Of a DNA stretch of 64,000 bases, positions 29,376 to 39,082 are shown piece after piece (within the stretch, counting starts at the first letter, position 1; each line of letters begins with the position of its first letter). Position numbers and translations under genes: made by a program. This DNA is from Streptomyces sp. NBRC 110035 (GTDB lineage Bacteria; Actinomycetota; Actinomycetes; Streptomycetales; Streptomycetaceae). The stretch lies in contig NZ_BBNN01000018.1 of NCBI RefSeq assembly GCF_000829695.1, positions 124,001-188,000 of the forward strand. The letters are read 5' to 3'. The notes below the pieces were generated by a model. That model was given only the letters and a program-made list of their open reading frames with translations. It was not told the origin of the DNA and did not search any database.

Positions 29376-30725
29376 TCACAGTCCGGGGATCCCGCCGTTG
29401 CGGAACAGGTCCAGGAAGATCTGGTGGTCGCCACGCGCACGGGCGCCGTAGCTGTGCGCGAAGTCGACCAGCAGGGGCTCGAGCCCGTCCTCGTCGGCCG
29501 CGATCGCCGCGTCGATGGCACGCTCGGTGGAGAACGGCACCAAAGACTCGCCGGAGGTGTCGTCCGCCGCCGCGTGCATCGTGGCCGTGGCCCGGCCGAG
29601 GTCGGCGACGACCTGGGCGATCTCGTCGGGCTCGTCGATGTCGCCCCAGTCGAGATCCACCGCGTACGGCGAGACCTCCGCGACCAGCTGCCCCGTGCCG
29701 TCCAGCTCGGTCCAGCCCAGCCACGGGTCCGCGTGCGCCTGCAGGGCACGCCGGGAGATCACCGTGCGGTGGCCCTCGTGCCGGAAGTAGTCCCGGACCA
29801 CCGGGTCGGTGATGTGCCGCGAGACGGCCGGGTGCTGCGCCTGCTTGATGTAGATCACCACGTCGTTCTCGAGGGCGTCGCTGTGCCCCTCCAGCAGGAT
29901 GTTGTACGACGGCAGGCCGGCCGAGCCGATGCCGATGCCCCGGCGGCCCACGACGTCCTTCACCCGGTAGGAGTCGGGACGGGCCAGCGAGGCGTCCGGC
30001 AGCGTCTCCAGGTAGCCGTCGAAGGCGGCGAGGACCTTGTAGCGGGTGGCGGCGTCGAGCTCGACCGCACCGCCACCCGGGGCGAAGCGGCGCTCGAAGT
30101 CGCGGATGACGGTCATCGAGTCCAGCAGCCCGAACCGGGTCAGCGAGCGGGCGTCGCGCAGCGCGTCGAGCAGCGGGCCCTGCGCGGTGTCCAGGGTGAA
30201 CGGCGGCACCTCCTCGCTCTTCGCGCCGGTCGCCAGCGCGTGGATCCGCTCCCGGTACGCGGCCGTGTAGATCCGCACCAGTTCGGTGATCTGCTCGTCG
30301 CTGAGCGCCTTCGCGTGGCCGATCAGCGCCATGGAGGCGGCGAAGCGCTTGAGGTCCCAGGTGAAGGGGCCGACGTAGGCCTCGTCGAAGTCGTTGACGT
30401 TGAAGACCAGACGGCCGTGGGAGTCCATGTACGTGCCGAAGTTCTCCGCGTGCAGATCGCCGTGGATCCACACCCGGGACGTCCGCTCGTCCAGGTAGGG
30501 GCCGCTGTACGTCCTCCCGTCGTCCCGCCCGGTGTTCCCGGCGTCCAGATCGTGGTAGAAGAGGCACGCCGTGCCCCGGTAGAACGCGAACGCCGAGGCC
30601 GCCATCTTCCGGAACTTCACGCGGAAGGCGGCGGGGTCGGCGGCCAGGAGCTCGCCGAAGGCGGTGTCGAGGACGGCGAGGATCTCCTCGCCGCGGTGCT
30701 CGTCGTCGAGCTGCGGGACCGACAT
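29376..30725 (-). CDS. DUF2252 domain protein
   Basis: Cytoplasmic 449-aa protein of the DUF2252 family, which has a kinase-like fold related to aminoglycoside phosphotransferases. Visible motifs include FYRGTACLFYHDL near residue 50, WIHGDLHAENFGTYMDSHGRLVFNVNDFDEAYVGP (the HGDLH...ND-D pattern of phosphotransferases) near residue 105, and GIGIGSAGLPSYNILLEG. No substrate is established. The start is ATG 30725, with the divergent dnaE gene about 215 bases away. Identity as DUF2252 is confident; activity is inferred from the motif pattern. Confidence 0.88.
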   Translation of the reverse strand: MSVPQLDDEHRGEEILAVLDTAFGELLAADPAAFRVKFRKMAASAFAFYRGTACLFYHDLDAGNTGRDDGRTYSGPYLDERTSRVWIHGDLHAENFGTYMDSHGRLVFNVNDFDEAYVGPFTWDLKRFAASMALIGHAKALSDEQITELVRIYTAAYRERIHALATGAKSEEVPPFTLDTAQGPLLDALRDARSLTRFGLLDSMTVIRDFERRFAPGGGAVELDAATRYKVLAAFDGYLETLPDASLARPDSYRVKDVVGRRGIGIGSAGLPSYNILLEGHSDALENDVVIYIKQAQHPAVSRHITDPVVRDYFRHEGHRTVISRRALQAHADPWLGWTELDGTGQLVAEVSPYAVDLDWGDIDEPDEIAQVVADLGRATATMHAAADDTSGESLVPFSTERAIDAAIAADEDGLEPLLVDFAHSYGARARGDHQIFLDLFRNGGIPGL

Positions 30726-30941
30726 CGCTGGGTGCCTCCTGGTACGGGATGTTCCGGGGACGGCCGATCCGCCCTCCGTCCAACGCGCGACGCGTCACGT
30801 GAGTGCCCGCACCACATGCCCGAAGGTACGTCCGGGGAGCCCTAGGGTGTCAGTGCCGGGGCATAGACTTCGACGCTGTCCCCGGACTGTCGGCAGGCGG
30901 TCCGAAGCCCGTCGCCGAGCGTTCTCCCTGGAGGCCGAACC

Positions 30942-33900
30942 GTGTCGAAGACGCCGTTCACGCACCTGCACGTCCACACCCAGTACTCGCTGCTGGACGG
31001 TGCCGCGCGGCTCAAGGACATGTTCAACGCCTGCAACGAGATGGGCATGAGCCACATCGCCATGTCCGACCACGGCAACCTGCACGGCGCGTACGACTTC
31101 TTCCACAGCGCGCAGAAGGCGGGGGTCACCCCGATCATCGGGATCGAGGCCTATGTCGCGCCCGAGTCGCGGCGCACCAAGCGCAAGATCCAGTGGGGCC
31201 AGCCGCACCAGAAGCGGGACGACGTCTCCGGTTCCGGCGGTTACACCCACAAGACGATCTGGGCGGTCGACCGGACGGGCCTGCACAACCTCTTCCGGCT
31301 CTCCTCCGACGCGTACGCCGAGGGCTGGCTGCAGAAGTGGCCGCGGATGGACAAGGAGACCATCGCCCAGTGGTCCACCGGGCTGGTCGCCTCCACCGGC
31401 TGCCCCTCCGGCGAGGTCCAGACCCGGCTGCGCCTCGGCCACTTCGACGAGGCGCTCAAGGCGGCCGCCGACTACCAGGACATCTTCGGCAAGGACCGGT
31501 ACTTCCTGGAGCTGATGGACCACGGCATCGAGATCGAGCACCGGGTCCGCGACGGCCTGCTGGAGATCGGCAAGAAGCTCGGCATCCCGCCCCTGGTCAC
31601 CAACGACTCGCACTACACGTACGCGAACGAGGCGACCGCGCACGACGCGCTGCTGTGCATCCAGACCGGCAAGAACCTCTCCGACCCCGACCGTTTCCGG
31701 TTCGACGGCACCGGCTACTACCTCAAGTCCACCGACGAGATGTACGCCATCGACTCCTCCGACGCCTGGCAACAGGGCTGTGCCAACACCAGGCTGATCG
31801 CCGAGATGGTCGACACCACGGGCATGTTCGAGAAGCGCGACCTCATGCCCAAGTTCGACATCCCCGAGGGGTACACCGAGGTCAGCTGGTTCCGTGAGGA
31901 GACCCTGCGCGGCATGCACCGCCGCTTCCCGGACGGCATCCCGGACGACCGCATGAAGCAGGTCGAGTACGAGATGGACACCATCATCTCGATGGGCTTC
32001 CCCGGGTACTTCCTCGTCGTCGCCGACTTCATCATGTGGGCCAAGAAGCAGGGCATCGCGGTCGGCCCCGGCCGGGGCTCCGCGGCCGGCTCGATCGTCG
32101 CGTACGCGATGGGCATCACCGACCTCGACCCGATCCCGCACGGTCTGATCTTCGAGCGGTTCCTCAACCCCGAGCGCGTCTCCATGCCCGACGTCGACAT
32201 CGACTTCGACGAGCGCAGGCGCGTCGAGGTGATCCGGTACGTCACCGAGAAGTACGGCGCCGACAAGGTCGCCATGATCGGCACCTACGGCAAGATCAAG
32301 GCGAAGAACGCCATCAAGGACTCCGCGCGCGTGCTGGGCTACCCGTACGCCATGGGCGACCGGCTCACCAAGGCCATGCCCGCCGACGTCCTCGGCAAGG
32401 GCATCGACCTCGACGGCATCACCAACCCCTCGCACCCGCGCTACAACGAGGCCGGCGAGATCCGCGCGATGTACGAGAACGAGCCGGACGTGAAGAAGGT
32501 CATCGACACCGCCAAGGGCGTCGAGGGCCTCGTGAGGCAGATGGGCGTGCACGCGGCCGGCGTGATCATGTCCAGCGAACCCATCGTCGACCACGCCCCG
32601 ATCTGGGTGCGGCACACCGACGGCGTGACCATCACGCAGTGGGACTACCCGCAGTGCGAGTCGCTCGGCCTCCTGAAGATGGACTTCCTGGGCCTGCGCA
32701 ACCTCACGATCATGGACGACGCCATCAAGATGGTGAAGGCCAACAAGGGCATCGACCTGGAGATGCTCGCCCTCCCGCTGGACGACCCCAAGACCTTCGA
32801 ACTGCTCTGCCGCGGCGACACCCTCGGCGTCTTCCAGTTCGACGGCGGCCCGATGCGCTCGCTGCTCCGCCAGATGCAGCCCGACAACTTCGAGGACATC
32901 TCCGCCGTCTCGGCCCTCTACCGGCCGGGCCCGATGGGCATGAACTCGCACATCAACTACGCGGAGCGCAAGAACGGCCGCCAGGAGATCACCCCGATCC
33001 ACAAGGAGCTGGAGGAGCCGCTCCAGGAGGTGCTGTCGGTCACCTACGGCCTGATCGTCTACCAGGAGCAGGTGCAGAAGGCCGCCCAGATCATCGCCGG
33101 CTACTCGCTGGGCGAGGCCGACATCCTGCGCCGCGTGATGGGCAAGAAGAAGCCCGAGGAACTGGCGAAGAACTTCGTCCTCTTCCAGGAGGGCGCCCGC
33201 AAGAACGGCTACAGCGACGAGGCGATCCAGGCCCTGTGGGACGTGCTGGTCCCCTTCGCCGGCTACGCCTTCAACAAGGCCCACTCCGCCGCGTACGGAC
33301 TCGTGTCGTACTGGACCGGATATCTGAAGGCGAACTACCCGGCCGAGTACATGGCCGCGCTGCTCACCTCGGTCAAGGACGACAAGGACAAGTCGGCCGT
33401 CTACCTCAACGAGTGCCGCCGCATGGGCATCAAGGTGCTCCCGCCGAACGTCAACGAGTCCGAGTCGAACTTCGCCGCACAGGGCGACGACGTGATCCTC
33501 TTCGGCCTGTCCGCGGTCCGCAACGTCGGCACCAACGTCGTCGAGTCGATCATCAAGTCCCGCAAGGCCAAGGGGAAGTACGCCTCCTTCCCGGACTACC
33601 TCGACAAGGTCGAGGCCGTCGTCTGCAACAAGCGCACCACGGAGTCGCTGATCAAGGCGGGCGCCTTCGACTCCATGGGGCACACCCGCAAGGGCCTCAC
33701 CGCCCAGTACGAGCCGATGATCGACAACGTGGTCGCGGTCAAGCGCAAGGAGGCCGAGGGACAGTTCGACCTCTTCGGCGGCATGGGCGAGCAGGAGACC
33801 GCCGAGCCCGGCTTCGGCCTCGACGTCACCTTCGCCGACGACGAGTGGGACAAGACCTATTTGCTCGCGCAGGAACGGGAGATGCTCGGGCTCTACGTCT

Positions 33901-34481
33901 CCGACCACCCGCTGTTCGGGCTGGAGCACGTCCTGTCGGACAAGGCCGACGCGGGCATCTCCCAGCTCACCGGCGGCGACTTCGGCGACGGCGCGGTCGT
34001 CACCATCGGTGGCATCATCTCCGGCCTCCAGCGCAAGATGACCAAGCAGGGCAACGCCTGGGCGATCGCCACTGTGGAGGACCTGGCCGGTTCCCTCGAG
34101 TGCATGTTCTTCCCCGCGACCTACCAACTCGTCTCGACCCAACTCGTCGAGGACGCCGTGGTCTTCGTCAAGGGGCGGCTCGACAAGCGTGAGGACGTGC
34201 CGCGCCTGGTCGCCATGGAACTCCAGGTGCCCGACCTGTCCAACGCGGGCACCAACGCGCCCGTCGTGCTCACCATCCCGGCGACCAGGGTCACCCCGCC
34301 GATGGTCAGCCGCCTCGGCGAGATCCTCGGCCACCACAAGGGCGACAGCGAGGTCCGCATCAGGCTCCAGGGGCCCACGAAGACGACGGTGCTGCGTCTG
34401 GACCGGCACCGGGTGAAGCCGGACCCCGCCCTGTTCGGCGACCTCAAGGTCCTCCTCGGCCCGTCCTGCCTGGCGGGCTAG
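30942..34481 (+). CDS. dnaE: DNA polymerase III alpha subunit (DnaE)
   Basis: Replicative DNA polymerase catalytic subunit, 1179 aa. The N-terminal PHP domain starts at THLHVHTQYSLLDGAARL with metal-ligand histidines (SDHGNLHG). The polymerase active site carries MPDVDIDFDERRR near residue 415 (catalytic Asp pair), with GPGRGSAAGS upstream and GVFQFDGGPMR downstream; helix-hairpin-helix and OB domains follow (ITIGGIISGLQRKMTKQGN). GTG 30942 begins the conserved N-terminus. A terminator hairpin follows 48 bases after the stop. It is the DnaE1-type enzyme by length and PHP completeness. Confidence 0.98.
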   Translation: MSKTPFTHLHVHTQYSLLDGAARLKDMFNACNEMGMSHIAMSDHGNLHGAYDFFHSAQKAGVTPIIGIEAYVAPESRRTKRKIQWGQPHQKRDDVSGSGGYTHKTIWAVDRTGLHNLFRLSSDAYAEGWLQKWPRMDKETIAQWSTGLVASTGCPSGEVQTRLRLGHFDEALKAAADYQDIFGKDRYFLELMDHGIEIEHRVRDGLLEIGKKLGIPPLVTNDSHYTYANEATAHDALLCIQTGKNLSDPDRFRFDGTGYYLKSTDEMYAIDSSDAWQQGCANTRLIAEMVDTTGMFEKRDLMPKFDIPEGYTEVSWFREETLRGMHRRFPDGIPDDRMKQVEYEMDTIISMGFPGYFLVVADFIMWAKKQGIAVGPGRGSAAGSIVAYAMGITDLDPIPHGLIFERFLNPERVSMPDVDIDFDERRRVEVIRYVTEKYGADKVAMIGTYGKIKAKNAIKDSARVLGYPYAMGDRLTKAMPADVLGKGIDLDGITNPSHPRYNEAGEIRAMYENEPDVKKVIDTAKGVEGLVRQMGVHAAGVIMSSEPIVDHAPIWVRHTDGVTITQWDYPQCESLGLLKMDFLGLRNLTIMDDAIKMVKANKGIDLEMLALPLDDPKTFELLCRGDTLGVFQFDGGPMRSLLRQMQPDNFEDISAVSALYRPGPMGMNSHINYAERKNGRQEITPIHKELEEPLQEVLSVTYGLIVYQEQVQKAAQIIAGYSLGEADILRRVMGKKKPEELAKNFVLFQEGARKNGYSDEAIQALWDVLVPFAGYAFNKAHSAAYGLVSYWTGYLKANYPAEYMAALLTSVKDDKDKSAVYLNECRRMGIKVLPPNVNESESNFAAQGDDVILFGLSAVRNVGTNVVESIIKSRKAKGKYASFPDYLDKVEAVVCNKRTTESLIKAGAFDSMGHTRKGLTAQYEPMIDNVVAVKRKEAEGQFDLFGGMGEQETAEPGFGLDVTFADDEWDKTYLLAQEREMLGLYVSDHPLFGLEHVLSDKADAGISQLTGGDFGDGAVVTIGGIISGLQRKMTKQGNAWAIATVEDLAGSLECMFFPATYQLVSTQLVEDAVVFVKGRLDKREDVPRLVAMELQVPDLSNAGTNAPVVLTIPATRVTPPMVSRLGEILGHHKGDSEVRIRLQGPTKTTVLRLDRHRVKPDPALFGDLKVLLGPSCLAG

Positions 34482-34528
34482 GGCCCGTCCGGCCCGGCCG
34501 GCCGGTGCGGACGGAACCGACGGCCAAG

Positions 34529-34558
34529 AGGGGTGTGCCCGGTGACGGGCACACCCCT
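34529..34558 (+). terminator. Terminator between dnaE and the small basic protein gene
   Basis: Perfect 12-base inverted repeat AGGGGTGTGCCC (34529-34540) / complement (34547-34558) with a 6-base loop. It lies between convergent genes and can serve both. Confidence 0.8.
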
Positions 34559-34603
34559 GCGCATATGCCGTGTGTGGTGACTCAAGAGCCCGCCGCGTGG
34601 GCG

Positions 34604-34768
34604 TCAGTTGTGGCCGAAACGCTTTTCCCTGCCCTTGCGGGCGACGTCTCCGGGAGTGATCTGCGGGCCGTGCTGCTCGGCCTGCGGCTCGGCGGAGGGA
34701 TGCCGCACCGTCTGCTGGGCGCGTGCGGTCTGCGGCTGCTTCCGTTCGCGGTTCTTGTTCTTGGCCAT
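34604..34768 (-). CDS. Small basic hydrophilic protein (54 aa)
   Basis: Short gene reading MAKNKNRERKQPQTARAQQ at the start and ending GREKRFGHN. Translation is supported by a strong ribosome site CAGGAGG nine bases before ATG 34768 and by codon use rich in third-position G/C. The product is strongly charged, has no hydrophobic segment and is probably disordered. I know it only as a type of short conserved streptomycete protein; function unknown. It converges on dnaE across a shared hairpin and is divergent from the NYN gene. Confidence 0.75.
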   Translation of the reverse strand: MAKNKNRERKQPQTARAQQTVRHPSAEPQAEQHGPQITPGDVARKGREKRFGHN

Positions 34769-34989
34769 GGTGATGCCTCCTGAGGGGAGCTAGGTGCCAG
34801 GACCGGGATCAGACTCACATGGCGGAACATCCTCCGCATGTCGGACAATTACCCTGTGTGACAAGGTGGGTCGGCGAAGGAAGTGTGGAAACGCCACGCC
34901 GAAGATCGAGTTCGGGCCGTTAACCCCGGCGCGGTCGGGCAGACTCGAAGCAAGCCCGAAGCAAACCTCCCGGAAAGAGGGTGGAACGC

Positions 34990-36204
34990 GTGGACCGCTG
35001 CATCGTCCTGGTGGACGCCGGGTATCTGCTGGGGGCCGCCGCCAGTCTCCTCGCCGGGGAGCCCTCGCGGTCCCGGATCACCGTCGATCACGCCGCCCTC
35101 GTCCAAGGGCTGCGCGAACGCGCCGAGTCCGACACGAGCCGGCCCCTGCTGCGCATCTACTGGTTCGACGGCGCCCCCGACCGGGTGCCGCAGCCCGAAC
35201 ACCGCCGGCTGCGGGTGATGCCCAGGGTCACCGTCCGGCTGGGTGCTCTGACCCGCAGTGACGGGCGCTGGGCGCAGAAGGGCGTCGACGCCGCCATGCA
35301 CGCCGAGTTGACCGAGCTGGCCCGCAACCGCGCCTGCTCCGACATCGTCCTGGTCACCGGCGACGGTGATCTGCTGCCCGGCATGATGGCGGCGAAGGAG
35401 CACGGCGTCGCCGTCCACCTGTGGGCCGTCCAGGCCGCCGACGGCGACTACAACCAGTCCGAGGACCTGGTCGCCGAGGCCGACGAACGCCGGGTGCTGG
35501 ACCGTGCCTGGATCACCCAGGCGGTGCGGGCCAAGGACTACTCCGGGGCGTGCGCCCCGCCTCCCACGGCCCGTCCCGAGATCGCCGCCATCCTCTCCGC
35601 CCCCCTGCCGGAATCCGCGCACGCCCCGCAGGAGGAGCCGGACGCGCACGAGCCGCCGCACCCGGCCGGTACCGGGCACAACGGCACCGGTGACCGGGCC
35701 CCCGCCGCCAAGGGCGTACCCACCCCCAAGGACCTGGCGGCCCTGCGCGGCCCCGGTGCCGCGCACACCCAGCCCCACCCGCCGCCCTCCGCCACCCTGC
35801 GCTGGTCCTCCGACAAGGGCTGGGTCGAGCGGTCCGTCGCCGAGCCCCCCGAGGCCGCCTCGATGCCGACGCTCGCCCAGCTGACCACGGCGGAGCAGCG
35901 GTGGGCCGACCGCGAGGAGGACATCACCACGGTCGGCGGAGACCCCTTCGAGGTGGGGCAGGTCTTCGCCCGCCGCTGGGTGGAGCGGCTGGGGGAGGCG
36001 GGCGGCGTCCAGAAGCTCTCCGGCATGTACCCCCGCATCCCGCACCGCGTCGACGGCGAGCTGCTGCGCTACGCCGCCCGCTTCGGCCTGCTCGCCCACA
36101 AGGACGACCAGATCGACGAACGCGACCGGTACGCCATCCGTGCGGGCTTCTGGCGCGAGCTGGACGTACGCACGGGGACGGAACGCGCCCCGGCCGGGGA
36201 GTGA
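34990..36204 (+). CDS. NYN (PIN-like) domain protein
   Basis: Cytoplasmic protein of 404 aa whose first 160 residues form an NYN domain, a PIN-like RNase fold: VDRCIVLVDAGYLLGAA with the first acidic residue, IYWFDGAP, KGVDAAMHAEL and IVLVTGDGDLLPGM with catalytic aspartates. A Pro-rich linker (about 190-280) precedes a C-terminal helical region (EVGQVFARRWVERLG). GTG 34990 is preferred because AAAGAGG lies eight bases upstream; GTG 34981 in frame has no spacing from that site. RNA targets are unknown, and the RNase activity is inferred from motifs. Confidence 0.82.
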   Translation: MDRCIVLVDAGYLLGAAASLLAGEPSRSRITVDHAALVQGLRERAESDTSRPLLRIYWFDGAPDRVPQPEHRRLRVMPRVTVRLGALTRSDGRWAQKGVDAAMHAELTELARNRACSDIVLVTGDGDLLPGMMAAKEHGVAVHLWAVQAADGDYNQSEDLVAEADERRVLDRAWITQAVRAKDYSGACAPPPTARPEIAAILSAPLPESAHAPQEEPDAHEPPHPAGTGHNGTGDRAPAAKGVPTPKDLAALRGPGAAHTQPHPPPSATLRWSSDKGWVERSVAEPPEAASMPTLAQLTTAEQRWADREEDITTVGGDPFEVGQVFARRWVERLGEAGGVQKLSGMYPRIPHRVDGELLRYAARFGLLAHKDDQIDERDRYAIRAGFWRELDVRTGTERAPAGE

Positions 36205-36317
36205 CCCGGCACCCGGACAGGTGCCGTGCGGCGGGTTCGTCGTCCTGCCGGGGGACGCGGGGCGGCCGGTCGACCCGGGAGCGAAGCGGGGGCGCGGACC
36301 CCGTAGGCTCGTCCCTT

Positions 36318-37337
36318 GTGAGTACGCGCGCGGTACAGGCATTCCGGCACGATGGTGACATCGTGTGCGCGGTGCGCGGGCTGACCAAGACCTATCCGGC
36401 GGCCCGCGGACGCCGCGGCGTGCCGGCGACCCCCGAGGTCCGGGCCACCGACGACGTCGCCCTCGACGTCCGGCGCGGCGAGATCTTCGGACTGCTCGGG
36501 CCGAACGGTGCCGGCAAGTCCACCCTCGTCCGCCAGATCACCGGGCTGATGCGGCCCGACCGCGGCAGCGTCCGGATCCTCGGCCACGACATCGTGCGCC
36601 ACCCCGAGCGGGCCGCGAGGATCCTCGCCTACCTCGGGCAGGAGTCCACCGCCCTCGACGAGCTGACCGTGTCCCTCGCCGTCGAGACCACCGCGCGGCT
36701 GCGCGGCCTCGACGGGAAACGGGCGTGCGTGGAGCGCGACGACGTCCTCGACGAACTCGGGCTCACCCCGATCGCCGCGCGCCCTCTCAAGAAGCTGTCC
36801 GGCGGCCAGCGCCGACTGGCCTGCTTCGCCACCTCGCTGGTCGGCGAGCGGCCCCTGCTGGTGCTCGACGAACCCACCGCCGGCATGGACCCGGTGGCGC
36901 GGCGCGCCGTATGGGCCGCCGTCGACCGGCGCCGGGCCGAGCAGGGCAGCACCGTACTGCTGGTCACCCACAACGTCATCGAGGCCGAGACCGTCCTCGA
37001 CCGGGTCGCCGTCCTCGACCGGGGCCGGGTGATCGCCTGCGACAGCCCGTCCGGGCTGAAGGAGCGGGTCGCGGGCGAGGTCCGGGTCGACCTGGTGTGG
37101 CGCGAGGCGGCCCCGCTGCACGTGCCGGAGGTCGCCGCGCTCCAGGACCGGGCCGTCGAGTCCGGCCGCCGCTGGACGCTGCGGCTCGGACCGGAGGAGG
37201 CCCGTGCCGTCGTCGCCACCGTCACCGGCGGCGCCGCCTTCGCCGCCCTGGACGACTTCACGCTCACCACGCCCAGTCTGGAGGACGTGTACCTGGCGCT
37301 GGGCGGTGCCGTGCTGCAGGGGCTGGTGAAGGCGTGA
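36318..37337 (+). CDS. ABC transporter ATP-binding protein
   Basis: Cytoplasmic ATPase of 339 aa from an ABC-2 type exporter. Walker A is GPNGAGKST around residue 62, the Q-loop QEST follows, the signature is LSGGQRRL and Walker B is LLVLDEPTAGMDP. The C-terminal domain (about 235-339) is of the DrrA/NodI-like type. GTG 36318 lies about ten bases after TAGGCT, so the transcript may be leaderless. The stop overlaps the permease GTG by four bases (37334-37337). Substrate unknown. Confidence 0.92.
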   Translation: MSTRAVQAFRHDGDIVCAVRGLTKTYPAARGRRGVPATPEVRATDDVALDVRRGEIFGLLGPNGAGKSTLVRQITGLMRPDRGSVRILGHDIVRHPERAARILAYLGQESTALDELTVSLAVETTARLRGLDGKRACVERDDVLDELGLTPIAARPLKKLSGGQRRLACFATSLVGERPLLVLDEPTAGMDPVARRAVWAAVDRRRAEQGSTVLLVTHNVIEAETVLDRVAVLDRGRVIACDSPSGLKERVAGEVRVDLVWREAAPLHVPEVAALQDRAVESGRRWTLRLGPEEARAVVATVTGGAAFAALDDFTLTTPSLEDVYLALGGAVLQGLVKA

Positions 37338-38260
37338 GTGACGGGCCCCCGAGCACACCGGGCGCCGCATCCGTACGGAACAGGACGACCGCCGGAGTGG
37401 ATCCGGGCGAACCTCCGAGCGAAGGGGAGCAGCGCGACGTGAGTGTCGTACCCGCCGATGTCCTGCCGGGCGCCGTCCTGGCCGGGGAGGAGACCGCGCC
37501 GGAACCGGCCGTGCTCGGGCCCCGGGCGCGGCTGTGGCCGTCGCTGGCGGCCGTGTACCGGGCGCAGCTCTCCCGGGCGCGGGTGGCACGGATTCCGCTG
37601 CTGTTCGTGGCGACCTTCCAGTCCGTCGGGATCATGATCCTGATGCGGGGGGTCGTGGACGGCGGCGCCGAGGCGCGGGCGGTGGTGGCCGGGTCGGCCG
37701 TCCTGGTCGTCGCCTTCGTCGCGCTCAACCTCCTCGCGCAGTACTTCGGGCAGCTGCGGGCCGGCGGCGGACTCGACCACTACGCGACGCTGCCGGTGCC
37801 GCCGGCCGCGGTGGTGCTGGGCGCTGCCGGTGCCTACGCCTCGTTCACCGTGCCGGGGACCGTGGTGACGGCGGCCTTCGGGTGCGTGCTGTTCGGGCTG
37901 CCGATGGCGCATCTGTGGGTGCTGGTCGCGGTGATCCCGCTCTCGGGTGCCGCGCTCGCCGGGCTGGGGGCCGCCCTGGGACTGCTCGCGCCGCGGCCCG
38001 AGTTCGCCACGCTGCTCGGCCAGCTGGGCATGTCGGCGGCGCTGCTGCTGGGCGTGCTGCCGGCGGAGCGGCTGCCGGAGGCGGTGCGTGTGGTCCGGGA
38101 CCTGCTGCCGTCGACGTACGGTGTCGAGGCCCTCGCGCGGACCTTCGCCCCGCACCCCGACTGGGCGCTGGTCCTCGGCGATCTCGCGGTGTGCGGGGCG
38201 GTCGGCGTGCTCTCGCTGGCCGTGGCGACCTGGGCGTACCGCAGGGCCGCCGTCCGCTGA
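37334..38260 (+). CDS. ABC-2 type transporter permease
   Basis: Membrane permease of 308 aa paired with the ATPase above. A hydrophilic N-terminus of about 70 residues leads into six hydrophobic segments, the last (VCGAVGVLSLAVATWAY) ending close to the C-terminus. GTG 37334 overlaps the ATPase stop, the usual coupling; an in-frame GTG at 37440 with AAGGGGAG upstream would give a shorter, 273-aa form and cannot be excluded. It is the only permease present, so the transporter is likely a homodimeric ABC-2 exporter. Confidence 0.87.
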   Translation: MSDGPPSTPGAASVRNRTTAGVDPGEPPSEGEQRDVSVVPADVLPGAVLAGEETAPEPAVLGPRARLWPSLAAVYRAQLSRARVARIPLLFVATFQSVGIMILMRGVVDGGAEARAVVAGSAVLVVAFVALNLLAQYFGQLRAGGGLDHYATLPVPPAAVVLGAAGAYASFTVPGTVVTAAFGCVLFGLPMAHLWVLVAVIPLSGAALAGLGAALGLLAPRPEFATLLGQLGMSAALLLGVLPAERLPEAVRVVRDLLPSTYGVEALARTFAPHPDWALVLGDLAVCGAVGVLSLAVATWAYRRAAVR

Positions 38261-38329
38261 CCCGCCGGGAGATCCTCCGGTCTCCTGTCCGGTGCCACGC
38301 CGCACAGCCGGGCCTGGCACGATGTCAGG

Positions 38330-39082
38330 GTGAGCGCACCCCTGACCCCACCACCGCCTCCGCACGAACACTCCCCGCACGGCGGGTGGCAGCCGCCGTC
38401 CGCCGGGCAGGTGGCCGCCGCCTCCGCGGACGGGGCCGTCCCGGACGACACGGTCGCCGGGCCCGTCGGGCACGGGGGGCGGGCAGGGCGGTACGGCTGG
38501 TACGCGCAGGACGGCCCCGGCATGAAGAGGGAGCTGACCGAGGCCGCCGTCGTCATGGTGGCGTTGGCGCTCTGCGGGGTGCTGTTCGGGGTGCTGTGGT
38601 GGTGGCTGGCGCCGCGCGTCCCGCTGGTGGGCGACCTCGCGGGCGACAACTGGGTCGTCTACCTCAAGGACACCGAGGGCGAGCAGGCCATCGGCGTGGA
38701 CGGGACGTTCACACTGCTCGCGCTGGCCTTCGGCGCGGTGAGCGCGCTCGCCGTGTTCCTCGTGCGCCGGAGCGGGGGAGTGCCGCTGGTGGTGGCGCTC
38801 GGGGTCGGCGGGCTGCTCGGGTCGCTGCTCGCGTGGCGGCTCGGAGTGTGGCTCGGGCCTGCGCAGGACGTCGTCGCCCACGCGAGGGACGTGGGCAAGG
38901 GCGTGACGTTCGACGCCCCGCTGAAGCTGAGCGCCAAGGGGGCGCTGCTGGCCTGGCCGTTCGCCGGGCTGGTCGTCCATCTGGGCCTGATCGCGCTGTT
39001 CGGCCCCCGCGACCCCGCCCCCTGCCCACCGGCCGACCCACACGTCCCGCAGCCGCCGCACGACGGATTCCCGAAGGCGTAG
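38330..39082 (+). CDS. Membrane protein, DUF2567-like
   Basis: Predicted membrane protein of 250 aa. The first 65 residues are Pro/Gly-rich, followed by four hydrophobic segments (about 73-92, 124-142, 148-168 and 203-222) and a Pro-rich tail. The segment between helices 1 and 2 contains WVVYLKDTEGEQAIGVDGTF, and the second loop TFDAPLKLSAKG. It resembles the actinobacterial DUF2567 family, an assignment made from layout and not a search. GTG 38330 starts it. No function known. Confidence 0.7.
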   Translation: MSAPLTPPPPPHEHSPHGGWQPPSAGQVAAASADGAVPDDTVAGPVGHGGRAGRYGWYAQDGPGMKRELTEAAVVMVALALCGVLFGVLWWWLAPRVPLVGDLAGDNWVVYLKDTEGEQAIGVDGTFTLLALAFGAVSALAVFLVRRSGGVPLVVALGVGGLLGSLLAWRLGVWLGPAQDVVAHARDVGKGVTFDAPLKLSAKGALLAWPFAGLVVHLGLIALFGPRDPAPCPPADPHVPQPPHDGFPKA

